Assembly: GCA_023653785.1 (NCBI GenBank)
Contig: JAMKCH010044303.1
Location: forward strand, 28,344 to 92,343
Reading direction: 5' to 3'
Origin: Ophioderma brevispina
Taxonomy: Eukaryota > Echinodermata > Ophiuroidea > Amphilepidida > Ophiodermatidae
Length of the DNA: 64,000 bases
Shown: positions 22,936 through 34,639 of the stretch, in pieces
How the letters are laid out: every line of letters begins with the position of its first letter
Numbering within the stretch: the first letter of the stretch is position 1
Notes under the pieces: generated by a model
The model's database searches: none
The model's input: the letters and a program-made list of their open reading frames with translations, nothing else
What the model was told of the DNA's origin: nothing
Made by a program: the position numbers and the translations under genes

Positions 22936-24308
22936 TTATTGGTATAAATCTATCGGCACATATATAATGAAATATCCCTAAATAAAACGTACCAGATGGT
23001 TTTCATGGCCATTGGAGTATTCCTTGCGAAAAAAATCCAGATTTATTCCGACCAATATACACAACTGTACAACGATCATGGAAGCTTTATTCCGTGTGGT
23101 ATATTTACAACGCCGCATATGCAATACCGAAACAGACTCCAGCGAAAATATCCCCCTACGCCGACGCGCATATGCACGTGCAATTTTGCACAACAAACCT
23201 CATCCTTTTGAACTTCGTTGAGCACACAAAGGATAGGAGCGCAATTCGTTTAGATTTTTTATTGCAAGAAAACTACACTTTTTTAAAACCTCAGTGATAT
23301 GAGAAAAATGTTAAGAGGGGTGTTTTAGATATCATTTTGTGATTAACAAAGGTTTTAGTTGGCCTAAACACTAACAATCCATGAAAACGTGGACATTTGA
23401 AAAGGGGGTCGCGTAATATTTAGTCTTATCGCAGTCGCACTGTAACCACTGATCTCTATTGGCTACACAACAGTAATTGTATATTAGATGAATGGAGCAA
23501 CGGGCGAACATCTTGGTCTACCGAACACAATACCATTCCAGAGACACCTGTTTAACAGAAGTTGTATCCCGTGTGCACGTTTTAGAGACATGCCATCCCA
23601 TACGCGCAAATACAATGAGCTCACTGAATTGGCTTGATTCTGTAGTCTGTGTTATGTCGCTTATCCACATTTCAATGGGAACAATTTTGTATATATTAAA
23701 TGACCTGCTCTTAACCACCTGCTTAGGCTCTTTTTGGATGACCAACATGGCCATCAGTGCTTCAATTACGAAGCCCAGGTTTCCAATCCATTGTATAGAG
23801 ATCAGTATTCGAAACCCACTGATGCACGGTTCAGCAATCTACGTACTTTTCAATGTGCCGAGTAGCGCTTCTTTGTATGATGTAGAGTTTCCTAATTTTA
23901 TTTTAGAAACTATATTTCTTAAGAATCCCAGGCTCATTTGATAAAAATTAGGCACAAATGTATGCCATTTTTGATAAATGTATATATTTTAAAGAAAAAC
24001 GTTAAATTAAAGCTGTGTTTTTAATTCCAATGCTAAAAGTAAACGCGATAGTCTTTCATACAGGCCAGAACTTGACTAACCACCGATCATCTTTCAATTT
24101 GTGTGAAAGACTAAACATGGCTTGTGGCAAAACGATAGCGTAAATAATAAACGTGGCGGCTTCCTTAATCGTCTACTGCTTCAAAAGTTAAGCGTGAAAA
24201 TGATGTTTTCTTCGCAAGGAATACTCCATGACCATGCAAACCATCTGGTACGTCATATTTAGGGATATTCATTATATATGTGCCGATAGATTTATACCAA
24301 TACCAATA
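22936..24308. mobile_element. 1.37 kb element with ~100 bp terminal inverted repeats
   Basis: The left arm (22936-23035: attggtataaatctatcggc...ccttgcgaa) and the right arm (24200-24308, complement) match over about 100 bases with few differences. The right end carries an extra 'tattgg' repeat. The interior (23040-24200) has overlapping open frames on both strands: 149 codons plus at 23492-23941, and about 105 codons minus at 23518-23838. I do not recognise either. The minus frame has hydrophobic stretches such as ILISIQWIGNLGFVIEALMA. It could be a non-autonomous DNA transposon or an inverted duplication flanking unrelated sequence. Confidence 0.6.
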
Positions 24309-25289
24309 AACAGTTAGCTGTTTGACAATCAACTGAAGTAATGAAATTCGTTTGTGAATTTCTGCAAAATTCCCTCGTTTGTTATTAACTTTGCTCAGGG
24401 GCAAAACAAGTTTTGAATAGCGCCACCATAATGGTTAGTTAGCCTAATTAGCATAAAAAACCCTGGAGCACGATTTCGGGCCCGATTCTCATATTAGCCA
24501 TCATTCATGATACCAACCACGCGTCGTCTACCAAACAGCTACAACAACAACAAATTTAACCAAACCGAAAGTTAAAACTTCTATAATTTGGTGGGTTTTT
24601 GAGCTAAAATTGCATGAAGAGCACACATGGGCACAAATTCGGATATTACATTTTGTTACAAAGTGCACTAAACTTAACCAGCTTCTTAATTATCAACCGG
24701 AAGTTAAAACTACATTTGTTGTTTTTTAAGGTCGGAAACTGCCGGAGCGTTTGAAATATTTCACAAGAGTTATAATTAAGTACGGGTCACAAAATAACAA
24801 AAGGCAAGATTTTTCGACAGTCATAGCTCTGCCCTTTTCAGCGGTTTGGAGCCCACTCAATAATATAGTCCGGGGCCATTATGATCCAGGACCATGTAAG
24901 TTTCCTATAGTTTCCTAATTTTTTATGTTCTTGAACATAAAAGTCTAGCCACACTATGTGTAAAACAAATACATAAGCTTATTACAAATATATGTCCTCA
25001 AACAAACACCACGGCAAAGATCTAGTACTTAGTTATCCGTTAATAACAAACTTAAAGAGAAATTTCATCTTACAAGCGCACTACAGTTTGGGAGTAGGTG
25101 TTACGCACGTGTCAGCATGTTAATTATATTAGGTTATCCCTGTAAATGAGGTTCTTAAACAGGTATTAATTGATATAAAAAACGTCCCCGCGGTTCCACA
25201 AGATGAACCGTTGTTACAAGAAGCAGCCGTTGTTCTCCGATCCACCATAAACAAATATCAACGTCAAAACAAAAGTTGGTTATACCCAT
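24309..25289. other. Stretch without recognised features
   Basis: AT-rich. Two echoes of 'aaccggaagttaaaact' (about 24563 and 24697) suggest a decayed local duplication. No coding pattern. Confidence 0.4.
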
Positions 25290-25640
25290 CATAAAATGAA
25301 AGTGATAATGTACAAAACGTTGTTAATCCTAAAACTGACTGACAGCTTGGGTACATCATACATTACTAGCAACCGCCGAATGTGTAGAAAGATGCTGTTG
25401 ATTTCGACAGTGCCAACAAAATTACCGTATTGCAAGGAATTATTATCGAATATTATAGCTGCACTGAAACATCCAGTCTGAGATAAAATGGAGAGAGAGA
25501 GAAGTGAAAAATAGAAAATGAGAGAAATAGTGAAAAGGTTGTGTTTGTTCCCCGAATTTACATAGATTAAAAAAAAATATGAAAAAAATAACGTTCTATA
25601 CCATGTATACAAAATATAAACAGTGGCTTGCTATTGGAAG
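25290..25640 (+). repeat. Dispersed repeat, copy 1 (pairs with 58560-58920)
   Basis: Homologous in order and orientation to 58560-58920. Shared phrases are 'atcatacat', 'tgtgtagaaagatgctgttga', then a GA-rich block (gagagagaga) and a 'ccgaattt' tail. The plus frame 25296-25481 reads a short peptide containing SYITSNRRMCRKMLLIST. Its counterpart at 58.6 kb conserves RSYII and CVERCC in another frame. The family is unknown. It may be a repeat or a decayed exon shared by two gene copies. Confidence 0.55.
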
Positions 25641-26108
25641 AAATAAATACTACTTGGAATGCTATTAAATCAGTTTCATGTGAAATTTCAAATTACAACA
25701 GACATGAAAATAGTCAATTGTAAGTCCTTTTTCGTCATAAAATCAAATCGTTTTGTTTTAGCTCACCAAAGAATTAAAAGACCTTGTCAAGAGAACCACG
25801 TAGGCAATTTGGACGTTTAAGAAAACCGATGATCATAAGGCTTTTTCAATTGTACTTTTTTTTTAAAATAATGGGTTAAAAATGGGGGCACTTTTTTTGC
25901 TCGTAACTTCCAAATAAAACAACATTAATAGTAACTTAATGATGCGCACTGTAAAAAGTTATTACGGAAATAATTTATTGAAATTGAACCATGCTAATTG
26001 TCGAACAACGCGAGTTAGAGGTTCGAATATGGCAAACTTATAAAGATATAAAACAAAAGCATCAAAACATGTTTACAATAATATGAAGCCTTTTGTGGAA
26101 TTTGAGGT
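25641..26108. other. Stretch without recognised features
   Basis: AT-rich, with a poly-T/A stretch near 25855-25870. No coding or repeat structure recognised. Confidence 0.4.
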
Positions 26109-26252
26109 TAATATACTTTAACCTTGGTATTTTAAACGAATCGTAAGTTTCGAGTAATTCTTGGCAATCAACGTAAACCAAGGTCAATATATGTTACCTT
26201 GGTATTGTAAACGACTCGTAAATTTCGAGTAATTCTTGGTTATCAAAGTAAC
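26109..26252 (+). repeat. Tandem duplication, ~75 bp unit x2
   Basis: The phrase 'accttggtattttaaacga' followed by tcgtaa.tttcgagtaattcttgg recurs about 78 bases later (accttggtattgtaaacga...). The units differ by a few substitutions and indels. Confidence 0.75.
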
Positions 26253-26284
26253 CGACCCACATTCACAAAATGATAACGTTCAAC

Positions 26285-26435
26285 TCAGATGCAGTGTTTA
26301 GTTAGTGTATTTAGTTAGTTATTAGTTAGTTATTCAGTTAGTGTTTCAGTAGTTATTTAGTTATATTTGTTATTTAGGTAGTTAGATAGTTAGGTCGTTG
26401 TTAGTAGTTAGGTAGTCAGTTTTATGTAGTTATTT
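26285..26435 (+). repeat. (TTAG)n-type degenerate minisatellite
   Basis: Irregular repeats of gttagt / ttagttagtt / taggtagtta run for about 150 bases. The motif is not the canonical animal telomere repeat TTAGGG, so it is treated as ordinary simple sequence. Confidence 0.75.
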
Positions 26436-28144
26436 CGGTAGGGTAGGAGTTTGTTTTGCGGCGAGTCATTTTATTCGTCAAATGAGAAAATTTCGACAAG
26501 CGTTTCAAAATGGCTGTAATAGTACACACTCATACAATATATCATATATCCGCCATTTCTTAAAGGTTTCATGGTATCTGTTTAATTTACTTACAATGCA
26601 TGATGGATAAAAAACTGTGAACAACTGTGGAGACGTACTGTTGCGAGAAATTGCTATCAATTCAAGGGAATCATAAAAGGCGTATCTACAGAATAAAAAC
26701 AAAACAACAAAAAGATCAATACTTGTAGTTACAAAATAAGAGGCAACGTTGTCGACAAGAAACATAGCGAGATGGCTGTGTGTTTTCATGTGCAGTTCAT
26801 GCTAATTTCAGGCCAACAACCCATAAATGTATGTCACGGATCCACCAATCTGAAAATATGTCGATTTTTTTTACCATGACCTTCAAATCCAGGAAGGGGC
26901 AAATACAGTTTACACAGGGCCAATAACCGCGACGCAATTATGTACCCACAGTTTAGTAAACTGTATCCTTTAGCATCATTTAGTATACTAAACAGTGGGT
27001 ACATTTTGCTTAAGGAAGACTCGGAGATTTTCAAAGAGTATCTTTTTGTGTAACTTGCTTAAATTACAGATAATCCCTAACTGCAAATACTCCCAAAAGT
27101 TGAGATGAATCGCATTTTGTGTTTTGATGCAGTAAATCTTTATGTGTTGTTTGGCAGTACCGTATACGATTTTGTGTAAAATCAAAAAAAAAAAAAAAAA
27201 TCGGAACCGGAATTTTGTAATATTCTATAATATTGTTATGTATGACGGGACCACCCAATAGGGTATGTGGACAAGCTTGCAGAGAGTCGTATATGACCAA
27301 CCAAAACAAGGTTCTTCCAGTGCGTTAAAGTTGACTGATATATAATCAGTTCTTTGTTAATAATAAGATATTTTGGTATACTTAAAGTGAAATCGTTGGA
27401 TTGTTTTAGAATAATCATATAATCACGAGCAAAAGCGCAAGAAACAATTAGTTCCGTCACAATTCTTACAAAATTAACAGGGGCGTAGTCTTAAGTCAAA
27501 CCGTTGTGTTACGCCCAGTGACATCCCATGCTATATGCATTGCTTTCAATTAAAATTACGTACGTCCAACTCGAACGCGGTTTTCTTACGACCTGATCTA
27601 TTCAAAATCACTTATCTGTCACATGTACAAAGCAAGGGTGTTGGGCATGACTGGAAACGTGCCGAGGGCATCAAAACATGTAGAAAAAGATGATTGATAT
27701 TAACAAGATACAATTGATACAACACGAAACGTGCCTTTAAATACAAATTCTTTTGACAGAATACAATATCATATCATGCAGAGATAGACGGAAAAACAAG
27801 GACCATCTTCTAACTTTTGTTTGATTGATTCTACGGCATGTAGCGCTGTACGCATCTTAAGCTCTAACGAATGGTGGTAAATGATAAAAGGTAATTGTCA
27901 ATTGACATTTTACGCTCCTTTCAATGCAAAATCAAGTTCCCACAAGGGTATAGGTAAGATACAGGGTGACCCTAAAGTGATATGGATGGGATAGGTAATG
28001 GGCATGTTTGTTCTTATTTTGATATCACAGGATACTTGAAGAAACTTCAAGCTATCCCGTGAATCAAATTTCTAGGAATTGGATTTGGAAAATCCCTGGG
28101 GGTAGTAGTCACCGGCCCTTCGTGGTGCGTTGCTACAACAAGTC
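26436..28144. other. Stretch with one short hairpin, no gene recognised
   Basis: The region has a hairpin at 26941-27003 whose 18 base arms (TGTACCCACAGTTTAGTA against TACTAAACAGTGGGTACA) have one mismatch. It also has a poly-A run at 27184-27200. The several 60-100 codon minus-strand frames show no recognised domain. Confidence 0.4.
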
Positions 28145-28445
28145 GGTTCGCAAACCATGTGTTTTGCTCCTCATCGCGATCAGAAATTGTTTAACAATTG
28201 CACATGTAGCACTTTAGAATGTGAGGATGACAAAATTCACTTTGAATCCACCCACATAGCTTCACAAAAGCTTTGTCCCTAATTTGTGTAAACCTCATGG
28301 ACCTTGTTTATACTGACCAAGTTTGGTGATCGTTGCATTTGATTTGTGGCAGGAAAACGAATTAACAGATTTTCAAAGAATGCCCTTTTAATCTGCCCAT
28401 GCACCCCAATCAGTGTAAACCATGAACCTTGGGCCAGCGGTTCTT
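28145..28445 (-). repeat. Dispersed repeat, inverted relative to 44600-45010
   Basis: On the minus strand this reads 'attaaaagggcattctttga', then aaatctg, then 'ctgccac', then 'gatcaccaaacttggtcagt', then 'ggattcaaagtgaattttgt'. The same order occurs on the plus strand at 44600-45010. The family is not recognised. Confidence 0.7.
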
Positions 28446-28505
28446 CTGACGAAGCTTGTCTGCAATTACCCCAATCGTTTGTGAAGGAGATAACAAATTA
28501 CAAAT

Positions 28506-28508
<3 letters not shown>

Positions 28509-28548
<40 letters not shown>
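28509..28548. repeat. (TA)n microsatellite
   Basis: About 20 uninterrupted TA units. Confidence 0.95.
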
Positions 28549-28549
<1 letters not shown>

Positions 28550-28836
28550 TTCATTAATAAATTTATGATTGTTTATTGGTTGACACTCTATCACGTGATT
28601 AAATATAGTTCATCTATGCAGCGAAAAATCGGCGCCATCCGTAAATAGTACCCCTAAGCCACCCCACCCGTAAATAGTTCATTCTTCAGAAGTACTCTTT
28701 GCGGCTCAGAGGTACGGCTTAGTGGACTGCATACGGACTACCACATTCATTCACAGAGATGCATTGTTTGACGTGAAATTTATTGAATGAAAATGCAAAA
28801 ATTATTATTTTTTCAGTATTTTTAAGTATATAAAGC

Positions 28837-28998
28837 AAATATACTGACTCTATTCGAGTCTCTGGCTTAAAAGTATGGTCCCTCTGTGACTACAAGAGTG
28901 CTATTTTGCTTCGGAGCTGCGCCCCTCAGCAAAATAGCACTACTGTAGTCACCTGGGGACCATAATTTTAACCAGAGACTCTCATGTCAGTATATATT
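28837..28998. repeat. Foldback MITE-like element (162 bp)
   Basis: The left arm aaatatactgac...AGTCTCTGG..TATGGTCCC and the inner arm GAGTGCTATTTTGCT face AGCAAAATAGCACT, GGGACCATA, CCAGAGACT and gtcagtatatatttg. The hairpin spans essentially the whole length around a ~20 base loop (tcggagctgcgcccctc). No clear target duplication was seen outside the arms. Confidence 0.75.
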
Positions 28999-29357
28999 TG
29001 TATAATGTCTGTACTTTGTTCGTGAATAGTCTTACCCACTATAATAGCCAAGGTGACTTCACCAAGCACTGAGTAGTTTAGAACAAAATCACACCATAGG
29101 GCAGGCAAACTATACAAAAATAAATAATAAATCATAAATCTTGGTACACAGTACAGATTAGCTAAAGGACAAAACTGTATATGTGTACACTGAAAAACAC
29201 TAATCAAGAAAATGGTTCTATTTGGCAATTAGTCATGCAAATTGATTTTTTGATCATTCAAGAAAATCAAGCTAAAATTTATTATAGTGTTCAATTAACA
29301 TTAACATTAACATAGTGATATCAATTAACATTTTCGCATATTTTTATTACAGATATT
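28999..29357. other. AT-rich spacer without recognised features
   Basis: No coding or repeat signature apart from a short local repeat 'aacattaacatt' near 29300. Confidence 0.4.
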
Positions 29358-29361
29358 TTAA

Positions 29362-29990
29362 CCCTCGTCTACCCGAGCCATTTTTACACAACACCAACCT
29401 TGAATTGTCATTATGAATCAAACGATTCCTATAAATTTGGTACCACAGGATAGCTTATAGATTATTAATTCTATTGGTAGCAAAATAAATACCAAAAAAA
29501 TCCCAATATGACGTCGCTATGACGTCATAAGTCAAGGCAAATACGAAAATACTAGATATAGTTTGGGCAATTTATATTTTGCAATATTTGGGAAATTTCT
29601 ATTTTGAAATTTTACTGCCACGAAAACATTATGGCACCAAAACGTTCTGCGTGTATCCATTAACGTGCTTAATTTCTGGAAAGTGCAATAAAAACAGTTA
29701 GAGATGTTAGTGATATAAAAATAGCGATGCCCATAGCCACAAAATAAACTGACGGAAAATTTGACATATTTTTTTTTGGGGGGGGGGTATAAAAATTGAC
29801 AATTTTACTGCAATCAACTTTATGACATCATTCTGACGCAATAATAAGGTACGTAAATAGTCATTTTGGTATCAAAGGAAAGAGAAAAACCACGGCTATC
29901 TAGTATCAAGTATAGTAAATCAAGTATATGTGCCATTCTGGCGTCGAACAGTTGGCTTTAATCTGTATTTTTTAGTACATCACAAAGTAA
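29362..29990 (+). mobile_element. TTAA-target element, CCCTCGTC family, copy 1
   Basis: It starts CCCTCGTCTACCCGAGCC directly after TTAA (29358-29361). It contains an internal inverted arrangement. The left arm is 'ggtaccacagg', 'tagctta' and 'tatgacgtcataag'. The right part, near 29820-29925, holds the complements: tatgacatcattctgacgc, ggtatcaaaggaaagag, ggctatctag. The same layout is seen at 46458-46820 and 53200-53742. The right terminus is not clearly present, so the end coordinate is approximate. Confidence 0.6.
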
Positions 29991-30149
29991 ATTTAAATGA
30001 AAATAATTAATGGATTTATAGTTTGTTATTTAATAAGCCATTTTCATACAAATGGAAAATTATGAATGCATTATTTGTCATGTAAGTTGTCGCGTAATTT
30101 GTCATGCACCAAAATGACAAATTAGGGGCAATAATTTGTCATGCACTTT

Positions 30150-30990
30150 TTAAAAGTTAATTGTTACAAAATCGTGAAAATATCCCAAGATGCTGTTCAC
30201 CATGTAGCGCCAAACGTTCCTGTTTGTCATTAAGTTGGGGATGTCAGATGGATCCTGCTGGATGTCTCGAGCAATCACATCAATGTAGTTAAAGGGGCGA
30301 CGACCCCTGTTTTGGCACGGTAACTTCCAACATGCGAAGTCTGAGACTACCTGATCAATCGCACGATGACAGTGACCAGCAAATCGTGCACGGCGTTGGG
30401 CAACAGAAGATGAAATTGGAGGGATAACTCCATATATCTGTGCTTTGGTCTTGTGCTCACGCCAGGATATGTTTTGAACTCGCATAAGAAACTTGGTGTA
30501 GGTGCCATCCAGTCTATCCTGTATCTCTTTCTTCATGGTCCAGGTCTCAGATCCATATAACAGGATACTCTTTACTGTACACAGGCTCTAAAGAATTTCA
30601 GCTTGGTTGAATTGGAGATACCAGATTGCCATAAGTGGTGTAGTTTATTGCAGGCATTCCAAGCTTGTCCTTTTCGTGACAGGAAGTCTTTCTTTCTGTC
30701 AGCAACATAGGATCCTAGATACTTGAAGCCCTTGACCTCTTTGAGTTGGCTACCATCTGTAATGCAGATAGGTTGATGATCATCTTCCTCATTGACGGTC
30801 ATATATTTCGTCTTCTTGGCATTTAGATGTAGGCCGACTTTGTCTGCAGCATTCTCGAGTGCTGCTAGTAGATCTTGTGCACCACATATCAGATCAGCTG
30901 TTAGAGCTAGATCATCTGCGTAGTCAAGATCTGTGAGATACTGACTTTGGTGACGTCTAGAACGCTTGGGTTTGATGGTGAAAATATCTG
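30150..30990 (-). pseudogene. 5'-truncated RTE-like LINE: reverse transcriptase C-terminal half
   Basis: Minus-strand translation from about 30990 gives LTDLDYADDLALTADLICG, with an intact YADD catalytic box. It continues into a connecting helix, a KTKYMTVNEED segment, then FKYLGSYVADRKKDFLSRKG and WNACNKLHHLWQSG. After a one-base frame change near 30575 it reads SVKSILLYGSETWTMKKEIQ, RRARFAGHCHRA and a C-terminal GRRPFNYIDVIARDI segment, ending at about 30150. The GSETWT and RRARFAGHC motifs are characteristic of RTE-type elements. The N-terminal endonuclease and first RT blocks are missing, as expected from 5' truncation on insertion. It is the best-preserved RT in the window. Confidence 0.85.
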
Positions 30991-31233
30991 TGATGATATT
31001 TTAAAAACTGATAATTGTTATCACTATTGGTCGTGTTTTATACTACTATTAACCGATTAGGATAGTTAATAATTATTAGTTATATACATGTCAAATCGTA
31101 TAGATTCAATATAAGCCATCTGGAAGATTTACATAAAATTGTGCTTGACCCAAGATTTAAAAAAATGGTAATAAAAGAACTCCATACTGAAAAAAACCCC
31201 ACAAATCACACACAATCATATCTCTCTCATTCT

Positions 31234-31276
<43 letters not shown>

Positions 31277-31628
31277 ACAAACGTTGTCCCTCAATTAAAT
31301 ACCTGTAAATGATCCCCAAATAACAGACAAATTCCACCATAGAACATTTACCATAAGTAACGTTTACGAGATGTTTACCACACTTACTTCGCCTTGCAGG
31401 ATAACAGAAGCCCTCCATCCTGCCCCTCTTCACCTGTAAATTTTGAGGCTTCCGCCGTTCACTTGCCATGGCATAGTTGCCTATTGTGTTTGTAATAACT
31501 CACCTTATACAAGATAAAATACCAGTTACGGTTTCGCGTGCAAGAGGACACCATGTATTGCGCCCATTTTTGTGTCTTGTCACCGTACCATTGTATCTTC
31601 TCGAATTCGGAAACATTCAATTGCAACC
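30991..31628. other. Spacer containing a (CA)n microsatellite
   Basis: AT-rich sequence with a (CA)20 tract at about 31235-31274. The minus-strand frame 31227-31469 runs through the microsatellite and is not treated as a gene. Confidence 0.6.
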
Positions 31629-32407
31629 CACTAAGGCCTAAGGTGTTTTCCCCTCACGTTGGTGTCTAAGGGGGGGGGGGGTTCAAGAAAACCCCCCCCC
31701 AGGAAACAACTTTCCGAAGGGAATTTCAAATGAAACCTACACATTTGAGGGGGCATAAAAAGGCCACAGGTGCAATATAAATGAGTTACGATGTATCGTC
31801 TGGAAATAGGGGCAAATCATTGTTTTCGAAATGCGTCAAAATCGGTAATGTAAAAAAGTAGTATGATTGTTGCCGCGACCCTGCTTCCACAGCATAACAT
31901 GCAAAAGCATTTTGAGGTTAATCTGTTCTAGAAGGACCCAATTTCATATATTTAAACACAAACATTACATTTGTGACGTTCTTGTATTTTTTGTGGGGGG
32001 GTGGGCAGTCGTATTTGCCATAGGTTTTACCGCAATTGCGCGCGCAGTTGTTCGATGATGGAATCGCTTCTGTTCAGCACATAAAGGGTTAATATTTTTC
32101 GATTATGAAATTAACTGTGTTTGGCATATGAACATACATAAGCAGAAAAATTATTTCTGCAAAGGTTTGTAATTTTTATTTTTAAAAAATCACAACCCGT
32201 TGGGGCCTAGGTGTGGGGGGTCTAGGGACCCAAAAATTATTCTCATTAACGGGTAAGAAAATTTTAATAAGTTGTTTAGGAAAGAAGCGCATCGATAAGT
32301 TACACAATTACAAAAAATTAGAGTTCGCAAATATTTTTCACGAGTGAGAATCGCCGAACGAAAAACAAATCTTGGGTACTATGGAACCACCCTTAGGCAC
32401 TTAAGTG
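31629..32407 (+). mobile_element. TTAA-target element, CACTTAAGTG family, copy 1
   Basis: It is homologous along its length to 32764-33799 and 50289-51113. Shared blocks are: the opening gtgttttcccctcacgttgg, a poly-G run, 'ttccgaagggaattt', 'taggggcaaa', the 'ctagaaggaccc' segment, 'cattaacgg', and the closing TTAGGCACTTAAGTG directly before TTAA (32408-32411). The left terminus is decayed (cactaaggcc). No transposase is encoded, so it is non-autonomous. Confidence 0.75.
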
Positions 32408-32763
32408 TTAAAGAGGCTTATTACAATGAAGTACAACAATATATGATTAGAATGTTAGAGATGCCTCCTTGGTGAACATTTTTATCTCCGATATAATAGC
32501 TAGTCCGTGCAAAAACATATATGCAGTGAGATTCATAAAATGGAGGTTTTTTTTGTTATTTTTTTGTTTTGGGGCCCAGATCCACATCGGCGATTAGACT
32601 ATTCAATCTCCTCGGGGAGGTGACAAAATGTGTTGTGGTTGTGTTAGTGATGAAAATCAATGCAGGAAGGCAGACGCATCTTTATGATTTAGAAAAGCTG
32701 AAGAAAAGAAGAATGTTTATCTCAATACTGTACTTGAAATTACAGTAGCAGTATATCACTTAT
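32408..32763. other. Spacer between two CACTTAAGTG elements
   Basis: About 350 bases with no recognised coding or repeat structure. Confidence 0.4.
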
Positions 32764-33799
32764 CACTTAAGTGGACGACGAAGGGGTTTTCCTCCCGTTG
32801 GTGCCCAAGGGGGGGGGGGGGGGGGAGGGGGGTGGAGGGGGGTTCCATGGACCCAACACTAAGAAGGAACCACTTTCCCGAGGGAATTTTGCACGAAATT
32901 ATACAACATAGTTGAAGGATCATAGACAACCCAAATCAGCAATAAAAAATGAGATTGTTATTTTTGGGTGCTGCAAATTAGGGGCAAACATTGTTTTCAA
33001 AACACGAGAAAATTGGGAAAAGACGCTAAATTAAAATGAGCATGCGCTTTACATCAAACATTTGAAACGTATTTTATATTGATATCTATTTAGAAGACCC
33101 AAATTACTTAGATTAATCACAAAACCAGCAGTTTTAGGGAATCCTGTATTTTTTACGGGTGTTGCCAAAAAGACACGTCATTTGTTTGGACCGTTAACGG
33201 TTTGGCAAAGTCATGATGTCGAAATTGTTTGTTTGCAGCACATAAGGGTAATTATTTTTAATGTTACTTATAATTGTTTACTACAGGTATGTGTGAATTT
33301 ACATCAGCAAGAAAAAAATTGCTTTGGTTCTCGGTTCTTATTCTTATTTAAAAATTTCTCAAATGACTTACGTTAGTGCCCAATGGGGGGGGGGGGTTCC
33401 ATGGGACCCCAGTGGCGATGAAGATTCAGCAGTTAGTGTAGAGCTCTTGCTGACAGGGCACCCCTTAAAATATTGCTCTCAGGGCCCCTCGGACACACCT
33501 TAGTCACAATAAAGTGCGATTATTGCGTGGCTCTTGACGCCTAGAGGGCCCCACCTTAAGCTGTGAAAGGGCCCCTTTTCCGTTAAATCGCCACGGTGGG
33601 ACCAACACTAATTATCTCATTAACGGCTGCCGATTTAATTATTTTGGTATGAAAAAAAAAAAAAAGGGGGGGGGAAGCGATTTTTTTAAAAGTACAGACA
33701 ATTACAAAAAATTTCGGCGCAAAAAATCCCAGCGTAAAGCGGCCCAGCGCGGAAAAACAATTTTGGGGGTCCCTAGGAACCCCCCCGGTCACTTAAGTG
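32764..33799 (+). mobile_element. TTAA-target element, CACTTAAGTG family, copy 2
   Basis: Both ends carry CACTTAAGTG (32764-32773 and 33790-33799). The length is 1036 bases, or about 841 after subtracting the nested 187 base insert and its 8 base duplication. This agrees with the 825 bases of copy 3. The flanking bases (cttat and tattt) are not a clean TTAA pair, so the target site has decayed or been altered. It encodes no protein. The poly-G block at 32811-32837 is expanded relative to the other copies. Confidence 0.8.
33410..33596. mobile_element. hAT-type MITE nested in copy 2 of the CACTTAAGTG element
   Basis: The ends are CAGTGGCGAT at the left and ATCGCCACGG at the right, an inverted pair with one mismatch. 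The flanks are TGGGACCC (33402-33409) and TGGGACCA (33597-33604), an 8 base duplication matching at 7 of 8. The sister copies (32210-32250 and 50905-50945) lack this insert at the corresponding place, so the empty site is known. CAGTGGCG-type ends plus 8 base duplications point to hAT. Confidence 0.75.
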
Positions 33800-34639
33800 T
33801 ATTTCTTCTTCCACTGGTGTGGAGTCACAATATTCTACTAACTTAATCACAATCTGCTCAATAGTTTAGGTTGCGAAGTTATCGTTCGCCCAATATGATT
33901 AATGTCAATATCCATTCAGGTTACGTTTGCTGTGTCTTAAACATCATAAAAATAATAACGCTAAATAGGCATAGGTTCATGTTTAGGTACAAATATGATA
34001 ACAACTTTTCTTTCATGATTTTTCAAAAAAAAGTATATTTTTTGGAAAATACTTACCTATATAAAAAACGGGACTTCTAAGTAATCAAAACAAATAAGTT
34101 AGAATGCTCTTTTTATATATTGATACGGCGATGTCTGATTAATTAAAAAGGGAACTACCAAAAAATCTTTTTTATTATTAGTAGTATATGTAGTATTAGT
34201 ATAAAAAATGCTGTGTGATAAAATTGGTCATGGACATTAGATGGTTTGTACTTTGTAGAATTATTTAGTTGTTTGGTTTCGTTTTTGCTTTTGTTTGTTT
34301 TACAACTGCAAGTTTTTATTATAACCGGGTGCGGGTATTTCTCAGAATATTTGTGCTTGGACTATTTGAAAGAGGAGTTCTGTAGGCAGGATTTTTAGGA
34401 AAATACTGAAAAATAATTTATTTGAAGCATGTATTCCAAAGGAAAAATGGTATGTGTGATATATAAACAAAAACGAATTTTGTAAGTATATTCTCGAATG
34501 TTATTTTCGGTGTAAAAGGGCAACTGCTATGGGTATCAAAACGCCACGGAAAATCAAATATCTTAAACAAACCAATTCATCTATGAAGTTCAAATATGCT
34601 GAATAGAGTACTTGATGGCGCTGTGTTTTGAGGAGCGTG
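33800..34639. other. AT-rich stretch without recognised features
   Basis: No coding or repeat structure recognised. Near 34639-34720 there are three 'ttcttgact'-like repeats that begin the next feature. Confidence 0.4.

Noticed and set aside
26285..26435. Interstitial telomere repeat
   Set aside because: The motif is TTAGT/TTAGTTAG with irregular spacing, not TTAGGG arrays.
31227..31469. 80-codon minus-strand ORF
   Set aside because: A third of it is translated from the (CA)n microsatellite.
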